NCBI GenBank assembly: GCA_017466345.1
Contig: JAFTUI010000017.1
Span: 90,735-154,734, forward strand
Length of the DNA: 64,000 nt
DNA from: Tidjanibacter sp.
Lineage (GTDB): Bacteria > Bacteroidota > Bacteroidia > Bacteroidales > Rikenellaceae
Direction of reading: 5' to 3'
A model generated the notes under the pieces. The model was given only the letters and a program-made list of their open reading frames with translations, was not told where the DNA came from and searched no databases. A program made the translations under genes and the position numbers. The first letter of the stretch is position 1; every line of letters begins with the position of its first letter. Positions 57,992 through 64,000 of the stretch are shown in pieces.

Positions 57992-59866
57992 GTGGCAAAC
58001 GAACTAAAAAAACAGGTGGCGCAATACACTGACGAGGACATCAAGAAACTACCCCCTCGTGAGCAGGTGCGTCTGCGCCCCGGTATGTGGATTGGCAAAC
58101 TTGGCGATGGTACTCTTGCCGAGGATGGTATCTATACCCTCATCAAAGAGGTGGTGGATAACTCGGTGGACGAGTTCACGATGGGCTATGGCTCGCAGAT
58201 TGACATCACCATCGAGGATAAATGGGTAACCATCCGTGACTATGGTCGCGGTATTCCTCTGAATATGCTCGATGCTTGCGTGGGCGAGATGAACGTGAGT
58301 GGTAAGTACAATGGCTCTGGCTATAAGAAGACCGTAGGTCTGAATGGCGTAGGTCTGAAAGCAGTGAACTACCTCTCCACCCACTTCGAGGCACGCAGTG
58401 TCCGCGATGGTATGGCCCGCACCGTAACCTTCGAGCAGGGCATCTTGAAGAACGATGTGCGCGAGGAGAATGTTACCGAGAAGTCGGGTACATCGGTGCG
58501 CTACTTGGTTGATGAGGAGATTTTCGGCATCTACGACTACAATATGGAGTATGTAGAGCAGAAGGTCAAGAACTATACCTACCTCAATACGGGCTTGGCG
58601 TTCAAACTCAATGGCAAGAAGTATGAGTCCAAGAAGGGCTTGCTCGACTTGCTGAACGAGAACCTCGGCGAGGAGCCTCTCTACCCGCCCGTACATCTGA
58701 AAGGCAAAGATATAGAGATTGCCTTCACTCACGGTACCAGCTATGGCGAGACCTACTTCTCGTTCGTAAACTCGCAGCACACCACGCAGGGCGGTACCCA
58801 CCAAGCAGCCTTCAAGGAGGCGGTGGCTAAGACCATCAAGGAGTTCTTCAAGAAGGACTACGACCCCTCGGATGTGCGTGGGTCTATTATTGCAGCTGTG
58901 AGTGTGAGTGTCGAGGAGCCTGAGTTCGAGAGCCAGACGAAGATTAAACTCTCCTCGAAGAATATGGGACCCGGACTCTTGTCGGTGCGCCAGTTCATTG
59001 GCGACTTTGTGAAGCAGGAGCTGGACGACTACCTGCATATGCACTCCGAGACAGCCACCATCCTCAATAAGAAGATTGTCGATAACGAGAAGGAGCGTAA
59101 GGCTATCACTACCGTGCAGAAGAAGGCTCGCGAGATTGCCAAGAAGGTTAGCCTTAATAACCGCAAACTCCGCGACTGCAAAATTCACTATTGCGATGAC
59201 AAAAACCCCCGCAAGGAGGAGTCAATGATATTCATCACTGAGGGTCTTTCGGCAAGTGGTTCGATTACCGCTTCGAGGGATGTGCAGACTCAGGCTGTCT
59301 TCTCGTTGCGTGGTAAGCCCAAGAACTGCTATGGCGAGAGCAAGACCTTCGTGTATAAGAACGAGGAGTTCAACCTGCTGCAAGCGGCTTTGGATATTGA
59401 GGAGAGCATCGACAATTTGCGCTACAATAAGATTATCATCGCAACCGATGCCGATGTGGATGGTATGCACATCAGGCTCTTGATGATGACCTTCTTCTTG
59501 CAGTTCTTTCCCGAGGTTATCCGCCAAAACCACCTCTTTGTGTTGCAGACACCTCTGTTCCGTGTGCAGAACAAACAACAGACCAAGGTTATCTACTGCT
59601 ACAACGAGGAGGAGAAACAGAGGGCTATGGAGGAGATTGGTCCCAACTACGAGGTCACACGATTCAAAGGTCTTGGCGAGATCTCCTCGCAGGAGTTCAA
59701 GGAGTTCATCGGTCCCAAGATGCGCTTGGAACCCGTGAAGATTTCGAGCGAGGAGCCTATCCACACAATGTTGGAGTTCTATATGGGCACCAACACCCCC
59801 GAACGTCAGGGTTTCATTGTGGATAATCTGCGTATAGAGGCGGACTACGTTGACGATTTATTTTAG
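57992..59866 (+). CDS. parE: DNA topoisomerase IV subunit B
   Basis: 624 residues, GTG start. GHKL ATPase domain: EVVDNSVDEF, IRDYGRGIPL, VGLNGVGLKAVNYLS. TOPRIM domain: MIFITEGLSASGSITASRD, where most gyrases and ParE have EGDSA; the second acidic site IIATDADVDGMHIRLLMM is normal. With parC it decatenates daughter chromosomes. The final codons and the stop form one arm of an 18-bp perfect hairpin. Confidence 0.95.
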   Translation: MANELKKQVAQYTDEDIKKLPPREQVRLRPGMWIGKLGDGTLAEDGIYTLIKEVVDNSVDEFTMGYGSQIDITIEDKWVTIRDYGRGIPLNMLDACVGEMNVSGKYNGSGYKKTVGLNGVGLKAVNYLSTHFEARSVRDGMARTVTFEQGILKNDVREENVTEKSGTSVRYLVDEEIFGIYDYNMEYVEQKVKNYTYLNTGLAFKLNGKKYESKKGLLDLLNENLGEEPLYPPVHLKGKDIEIAFTHGTSYGETYFSFVNSQHTTQGGTHQAAFKEAVAKTIKEFFKKDYDPSDVRGSIIAAVSVSVEEPEFESQTKIKLSSKNMGPGLLSVRQFIGDFVKQELDDYLHMHSETATILNKKIVDNEKERKAITTVQKKAREIAKKVSLNNRKLRDCKIHYCDDKNPRKEESMIFITEGLSASGSITASRDVQTQAVFSLRGKPKNCYGESKTFVYKNEEFNLLQAALDIEESIDNLRYNKIIIATDADVDGMHIRLLMMTFFLQFFPEVIRQNHLFVLQTPLFRVQNKQQTKVIYCYNEEEKQRAMEEIGPNYEVTRFKGLGEISSQEFKEFIGPKMRLEPVKISSEEPIHTMLEFYMGTNTPERQGFIVDNLRIEADYVDDLF

Positions 59867-59898
59867 AAACACGAAAAGTGTTTCTAAAATAAATCATC
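59852..59898. terminator. stop-codon-spanning hairpin at the parE end
   Basis: GATTTATTTTAGAAACAC (59855-59872, includes the TAG stop) pairs perfectly with 59878-59895 over a GAAAA loop, and one more mismatch-tolerant triplet extends it. The 3' arm is an inverted copy of the gene end. No separate T-run. Confidence 0.8.
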
Positions 59899-59914
59899 TA
59901 CAATTGAGAATTGA

Positions 59915-59993
59915 GGCAAATGCGAGTAAGCGAGGGCAGAGGGCACTTGTGCACTATGCCGAGCGGGAGCATTTTAGAGCAGCCGAAGGCTGG
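59915..59993 (+). repeat. CTTG-hairpin element, copy C
   Basis: Same apical GCA-CTTG-TGC as copy A, but the terminal hairpin is replaced by CAGCC-GAA-GGCTG (59980-59992) followed by the same TCAATT. Confidence 0.85.
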
Positions 59994-60011
59994 TCAATTG
60001 AAAATTAATAC

Positions 60012-60058
60012 TCCCCTAAGGCAAGGGGAGCTGTCGCAACGCGACTGAGGGGTCTGTT
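60012..60058. repeat. variant of the GGGGAGG repeat
   Basis: CTCCCCT-AAGGC-AAGGGGAG, then GTCGC-AAC-GCGAC, GAGGGGTCTGTTAA. Same layout as the 104-bp repeat with different second stem. Confidence 0.75.
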
Positions 60059-60090
60059 AATTTTGAATTTTGCATTTTGAATTTTGCATT
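60059..60090. repeat. TTTTGAATTTTGCA array upstream of parC
   Basis: Alternating TTTTGAA and TTTTGCA heptamers, the same units as at rpsA and rnz. TAATTTTG (60058-60065) overlaps it and might act as a -7 element. Confidence 0.8.
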
Positions 60091-60102
60091 CCAAAAAAGA
60101 GT

Positions 60103-63051
60103 ATGGAAGAGAATAAAAATATAGAGAACGAGATTGAGGCGATGGATGCTTCGGAGGTGGTTGAGGCTGCTTCTGCCGAGGAGGTAGAGGAGGTTGTGGC
60201 TGCCAAGGAGGTCGATTCGCGCAAACTCTCGGACAAGTATGTGAAACTGATGGGCGAGGGCGGCAAGGCTCGCACAAAGCTGACGGGACTCTATCGCGAT
60301 TGGTTCCTCGACTACGCTTCGTATGTTATCTTGGAGCGTGCGGTGCCCTACATTGACGATGGTCTCAAACCCGTCCAGAGGCGTATCCTGCACTCTATGC
60401 GTAGGATGTATGACGGTAGCCGTATTAAAGTGGCAAACATTGTGGGACACACTATGCAGTTCCACCCCCACGGCGATGCTTCGATTGGCGATGCGCTGGT
60501 GCAGCTCGGCCAGAAGAACCTCTTGATAGATACTCAGGGTAACTGGGGTAACATCCTCACGGGCGATGGTGCTGCGGCTCCTCGTTATATCGAGGCAAGG
60601 CTCTCGAAGTTCGCTTTGGAGGTGGTTTTCAGCCCCAAGATTACCGAGTGGATGCTCTCCTACGATGGTAGGAATAAAGAGCCCGTGACGCTGCCCGTTA
60701 AGTTCCCTCTGCTGCTGGCTCAGGGTGTTGAGGGTATTGCTGTGGGCTTGGCATCGAAGATTTTGCCCCACAACTTCAACGAACTCTTGGATGGCTGTGT
60801 GGCTCATCTGAGGGGCGAAGATTTCGAGCTCTACCCCGACTTCCCCACGGGCGGTCTTATGGACGTGAACCGCTATAACGATGGTCTGAGGGGTGGCTCG
60901 GTAAAAATCCGTGCCCGCATCAACAAGATAGACAAACGCACCATCGCCATCACCGAAATTCCCTTTACGACCACTTCGGAGAGTGTCAAGGAGTCTATTG
61001 TGAAGGCTTCCGAGGCGGGTAAGATAAAAATCCGTAGCGTGGATGACAATACCGCCTCTACGGTGGAATTGTTGGTGCACGTTGCCGCAGGCGAGAGTAT
61101 CGACAAGACCATAGACGCTCTGTATGCCTTTACGGATTGCGAGGTCTCCATCTCACCCAACTCGTGCGTAATCAAGGATGGTAAGCCCTGCTTCCTCGGC
61201 GTGAAGGATATTTTGCGCCACAATGCCGAGCACACCCGCGACCTGCTGGGGCAGGAGTTGCAGGTAAGACTCAGCGAACTTGCCGAGGAGTGGCATATGG
61301 CATCGTTGGAGAGGATTTTCATCCAGAACAAGATATATCAAGTACTCGAAAAGTGCAAGTCGCCAGAGGAAGCATACGAGGCTGTCGATAAGGCTTTGGA
61401 GCCCTTCAAGAAACTGCTCAAAAGGGAGGTTACGAGGGACGATGTCGTGAGGCTTACCGAACTGAAATTCATCCGCATCACTCGCTACGACCTCGACAAG
61501 GCGGATAACCATATCAAGGCTATCGAGAAAGAGACCAAGCAGGTTAAGCACGATTTGGCACACCTTACGGAGTTTGCCATCAACTACTTCGAGGACATCA
61601 AAGCCCGCTATGGTAAAGGACGCGATAGGAAGACCGAAATACGCTCCTTCGACAGCATCGCTCAGGCAAAGGTGGCTGTCGTGAACTCGAAACTCTATGT
61701 CGATAGGGAGGGTGGCTTCTTTGGTATTGGTGCCCAGATGAAGCAGGCGGAGTATGTCTGCGACTGCTCCGATTTGGACGATGTGATTGTCTTCTTGGAG
61801 GATGGTCGCTATGTCATCCGCAAGGTTGTGGATAAGGACTTCTATGCCCCCGGTATTGTATATATAGGTGTCTTCCGCAGGGGCGATGAGAGGACCATCT
61901 ACAATGTTCTCTACCGCGATGGCGACAAGGGCGCAAATATGATGAAGCGTTGCGCCATCAGTGCCATCACTCGCGACAAGGAGTATAACATCACTAAGGG
62001 AAACCCCAAGAGCCGCATACTCTATATGAGCGTGAACCCCAATGGCGAGGCAGAGATACTGAAAATCATCTTCCGCCAGAGGGCAAAACTCAAAAAGGCT
62101 ATTGTGGATTTGGATTTCAGCCAGCTGGCCATCAAAGGTCGCGCCTCGCAGGGTAACATCTTCTCGCGTAACCCCATACACAAGATTCTCTTGAAGGCTA
62201 AGGGTGCCTCGACACTCGCCGGACAGCAGATTTGGTATGACGAGGATATTAAACGCCTCAACGATAGCGGTCACGGTAGGCTGCTGGGCGAGTTCAAGGG
62301 GGACGACAAGATTATTGTCTTCACTGCCAAAGACCAATACTACACCACGGGCTACGATGTGGGACACCACTTCCCCGAGGATACCGTGAGGGTGGAGAAA
62401 TACGACTCCTCGAAGATTTATAGCGTGGCTTATTGGGACGAGGGGGCACAGTTCTACTACCTGAAACGCTTTATGGCAGAGGATACCGATAGGATGCTCT
62501 CGTTTGTGGACGAGGAGAACGCCAAGTCGAAGAGCGTGGGTATCTCGGACGAGCCACAACCCGCTTTGGAGGTTATCTATGGCGGTGCTCACGCCACCAA
62601 ACCTGCCGATGTTATCAATGTGGCAGAGTTTATTGGTGTTAAAGGCTATAAGGCTAAGGGTAAGAGGGTTACAACCTATATTGTGGAGAAATTGAGGTTT
62701 ATACCTCAGCACTTTGCACCCACTCCCGAACCCGAAGAGCCTGCCGAGGAGCAAATGACCGATGCGGAGGTGGCGGAACAGCCAACGGATAATGTGGCAA
62801 CCATCGCCGCCGAGCCTGTGAAGAGTGCCGAGCCTAAGGTCGCTGAGGAGCCTACGGTGGCGACTGTTGAGGAGCCCCAGAAGGTTGCCGAGCCTGAACT
62901 TGTGGTGTCTGCCGAGCCCGTTGAGCCCCAAGAAGAGGTTGTGACACCTGCGGTGGAGGATGAAGATGATATAGAGATGGAGATTATAATCCCCAAAGAT
63001 GAGGATGAGGTCGAATCCCGCCCCGACTCACAGCAACTCAACCTCTTTTAG
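60103..63051 (+). CDS. parC: DNA topoisomerase IV subunit A
   Basis: 982 residues from ATG 60103. An acidic N-terminal extension (about 1-40) precedes the winged-helix core: VGHTMQFHPHGDASIGDALVQ is the quinolone-resistance-type region, and AAAPRYIEARLSK carries the catalytic Tyr. The C-terminal beta-pinwheel ends about residue 880; then a repetitive tail rich in Glu, Pro and Val (about 885-980). It pairs with parE immediately upstream. The stop lies in a perfect hairpin. Confidence 0.94.
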   Translation: MEENKNIENEIEAMDASEVVEAASAEEVEEVVAAKEVDSRKLSDKYVKLMGEGGKARTKLTGLYRDWFLDYASYVILERAVPYIDDGLKPVQRRILHSMRRMYDGSRIKVANIVGHTMQFHPHGDASIGDALVQLGQKNLLIDTQGNWGNILTGDGAAAPRYIEARLSKFALEVVFSPKITEWMLSYDGRNKEPVTLPVKFPLLLAQGVEGIAVGLASKILPHNFNELLDGCVAHLRGEDFELYPDFPTGGLMDVNRYNDGLRGGSVKIRARINKIDKRTIAITEIPFTTTSESVKESIVKASEAGKIKIRSVDDNTASTVELLVHVAAGESIDKTIDALYAFTDCEVSISPNSCVIKDGKPCFLGVKDILRHNAEHTRDLLGQELQVRLSELAEEWHMASLERIFIQNKIYQVLEKCKSPEEAYEAVDKALEPFKKLLKREVTRDDVVRLTELKFIRITRYDLDKADNHIKAIEKETKQVKHDLAHLTEFAINYFEDIKARYGKGRDRKTEIRSFDSIAQAKVAVVNSKLYVDREGGFFGIGAQMKQAEYVCDCSDLDDVIVFLEDGRYVIRKVVDKDFYAPGIVYIGVFRRGDERTIYNVLYRDGDKGANMMKRCAISAITRDKEYNITKGNPKSRILYMSVNPNGEAEILKIIFRQRAKLKKAIVDLDFSQLAIKGRASQGNIFSRNPIHKILLKAKGASTLAGQQIWYDEDIKRLNDSGHGRLLGEFKGDDKIIVFTAKDQYYTTGYDVGHHFPEDTVRVEKYDSSKIYSVAYWDEGAQFYYLKRFMAEDTDRMLSFVDEENAKSKSVGISDEPQPALEVIYGGAHATKPADVINVAEFIGVKGYKAKGKRVTTYIVEKLRFIPQHFAPTPEPEEPAEEQMTDAEVAEQPTDNVATIAAEPVKSAEPKVAEEPTVATVEEPQKVAEPELVVSAEPVEPQEEVVTPAVEDEDDIEMEIIIPKDEDEVESRPDSQQLNLF

Positions 63052-63070
63052 GTCGCCGACCTAAAAGAGG
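63044..63070. terminator. stop-codon-spanning hairpin at the parC end
   Basis: CTCTTTTAGGTC (including the TAG stop) and GACCTAAAAGAG form a perfect 12-bp stem with a GCC loop. The heptamer array starts one base later. Confidence 0.8.
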
Positions 63071-63184
63071 GTCTAACGTCTAACGTCTAACGTCTAACGT
63101 CTAACGTCAATAGTCCTAAGTCTTATAGGGCTTATAAGGCTTATAGGGCTTATAGGGCTTATAGGGCTTATAAGGCATATAGGA
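63071..63184 (+). repeat. heptamer/core/nonamer repeat, copy m
   Basis: Five GTCTAAC heptamers, core GTCAATAGTCCTAAG, then about seven GGGCTTATA-type nonamers. Confidence 0.95.
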
Positions 63185-63187
63185 AAA

Positions 63188-63223
63188 ACTCTCAACTCTC
63201 AATTCTCAATTCTCAATTCTCAA
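63188..63223. repeat. heptamer array (AATTCTC)n at the aroK start codon
   Basis: About five units of CAACTCT/CAATTCT end one base before the aroK ATG, exactly as at the GT4 gene (26053-26087). Confidence 0.92.
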
Positions 63224-63745
63224 ATGGTTATCTTCCTTGTAGGTTTTATGGGGTGCGGTAAGAGCACCGTTGCGCGAGGGCTGGCGGAAATCGCCGGTTG
63301 GGACTTCGTGGACCTCGATAGGGTGGTGTGCCAAAGGGCAGGTGCCGAGGATGTGGCGGAAATTTTTGCTCGTTCGGGCGAGGAGGAGTTCCGTAGGTTG
63401 GAGAGGGAGGTTATAGAGAGCCTTGCCTTTGCCGAGAACGCTGTGGTGGCTACGGGAGGCGGTGCGCCTTGCGTGGGCGATAATATGGAAAGATTGATGG
63501 CTTTGGGCACTACGGTCTATCTGAAAATGTCGCCCCTTGCACTGAGGGATAGATTGCTGCACGTCAGGGTTGTACGCCCCAAAATTGTGGGCAAGAACCC
63601 CGAAGAGTTGCTCGATTATGTAACCTCGCTGCTTGCCGAAAGGGAGCCCTACTACTCGCAAGCAAGAGTGGTGGTCGATTGTGACGGTATTCCAAGCAGG
63701 GTTGTCATCTCGCGACTACGCTACCTTGTGGGGCGCAGAGGATAA
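63224..63745 (+). CDS. aroK: shikimate kinase
   Basis: 173 residues. P-loop FLVGFMGCGKSTVARGLA; DLDRVV holds the shikimate-binding Asp; FRRLEREVIESL and VVATGGGAPC match the substrate site; lid Arg in LLHVRVVRPKIVG. It phosphorylates shikimate in aromatic amino acid synthesis. Other aro genes are not nearby. Its translation start lies directly behind a heptamer array. Confidence 0.95.
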   Translation: MVIFLVGFMGCGKSTVARGLAEIAGWDFVDLDRVVCQRAGAEDVAEIFARSGEEEFRRLEREVIESLAFAENAVVATGGGAPCVGDNMERLMALGTTVYLKMSPLALRDRLLHVRVVRPKIVGKNPEELLDYVTSLLAEREPYYSQARVVVDCDGIPSRVVISRLRYLVGRRG

Positions 63746-63779
63746 AGGGAGAATTTTGCGAAGTTCTTGCGCTGTGTTT

Positions 63780-63809
63780 TTGGTTATTTGAAATTTTTTA
63801 ATACTTTTG
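63780..63809 (+). promoter_or_regulatory. promoter of the CAT-anticodon tRNA
   Basis: TTTTTG, 19 bp, TACTTTTG (63802-63809), 18 nt before the tRNA. Confidence 0.75.
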
Positions 63810-63827
63810 TGGGCTGAAAAGCAAGAT

Positions 63828-63901
63828 GGACCCATAGCTCAGTTGGTCAGAGCAGCGGACTCATAATCCGAAGGTCGTGGGATCATGCCCCTCTGGGTCC
63901 A
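63828..63901 (+). tRNA. tRNA with CAT anticodon (Ile2 or Met)
   Basis: Acceptor GGACCCA/TGGGTCC, anticodon stem GCGGA/TCCG with loop CTCATAA, discriminator A, no encoded CCA. C4-G69 and C5-G68 in the acceptor are features used by TilS to recognise tRNA-Ile2, favouring Ile2 over Met. The T-loop is ATCATGC instead of the usual TTCRANY, with T54 and A58 exchanged, and one T-stem pair is T-T. Confidence 0.88.
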
Positions 63902-63907
63902 CAAGAA

Positions 63908-63943
63908 AAGGCGGTAGCAAAATTTTTGCTAACGCCTTTTTTT
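63908..63943 (+). terminator. terminator of the CAT tRNA
   Basis: GGCG-TAGCAAAA pairs with TTTTTGCTA-CGCC (one unpaired base each side), then seven T. Confidence 0.85.
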
Positions 63944-63944
63944 G

Positions 63945-63976
63945 ACTAACGTCTAACCTCTTATAGGGCATATAGA
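63945..63976 (+). repeat. degenerate heptamer/nonamer repeat, copy n
   Basis: GACTAAC, GTCTAAC, CTCTTATAGGGCATATAG: reduced form without the core, at the window edge. Confidence 0.7.
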
Positions 63977-64000
63977 GCCATAAATCGCTAAAACTCAAAA

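Noticed and set aside
61153-62931. 592-codon frame antisense to parC
   Set aside because: Shadow of parC.

Overview
The window looks like chromosomal DNA from a gut-type Bacteroidota, most like Alistipes/Rikenellaceae. The evidence is convergent. Recognisable promoters match the Bacteroides consensus (TTG, about 19 bp, then TAnnTTTG), start codons lack Shine-Dalgarno motifs, and there are phylum-typical families (DUF4270, DUF3098, DUF4954, GH3-like, split CHR transporters, a Bacteroidota-type ParE/ParC pair). Tryptophanase and superoxide reductase fit an indole-producing anaerobe. The genus is inference. No phage, IS element, CRISPR array or rRNA operon is visible.

Layout. 1-6 kb: end of a serine hydrolase, rlmH, a GH2-like protein lacking the usual acid/base Glu, tnaA, a DUF4954 protein. 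6-13.6 kb: asnS, rpoN, a membrane protein, an ECF sigma factor, two half-size chromate-type transporters, rsmE. 13.7-20.2 kb: YfhO-like protein, ftsX, DUF3098, uppP, truB, queA, a collinear envelope/tRNA-modification run. 20.7-30.1 kb: MsbA-like ABC exporter, trpS, ClC channel with CBS domains, an AT-rich four-helix-bundle gene, a GT4 glycosyltransferase and two lipoproteins. 30.3-37.7 kb (minus): era, MATE, rRNA m5C methyltransferase, deoxynucleoside kinase, GH3-like, trkA. 37.8-44.1 kb: small Cys-rich membrane protein, tRNA-Glu/rpsT/tRNA-His, an iron/cobalamin-type ABC operon, superoxide reductase, tRNA-Met, a potassium-channel-like protein, tdk. 44.4-53.3 kb: rpsA, rnz, an outer-membrane protein, a short GT5 glycogen-synthase-like protein, a DUF4270 lipoprotein, topA. 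53.9-63.9 kb: M3 peptidase and fabD (minus), plsC, parE, parC, aroK, a CAT-anticodon tRNA.

The genes are mostly housekeeping; the unusual content is between them. Intergenic regions are built from recurring modules: (1) hairpins whose 5' arm contains a gene's last codons and stop codon and whose 3' arm is an inverted copy; (2) 110-130 bp palindromes with a conserved loop and gene-specific stems; (3) GTCTAAC heptamer arrays (2-7 copies) joined to an invariant GTCAATAGTCCTAAG core and then to 9-bp arrays, some arranged as head-to-head snapback arms; (4) a 90-bp element with a CTTG-loop hairpin showing compensatory changes and a terminal hairpin found in both orientations; (5) AT-rich 7-mer arrays next to start codons that supply promoter -33 elements. 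Several promoters lie only 4-6 nt from ATG, suggesting leaderless mRNAs. I regard this modular intergenic system as the most novel content.
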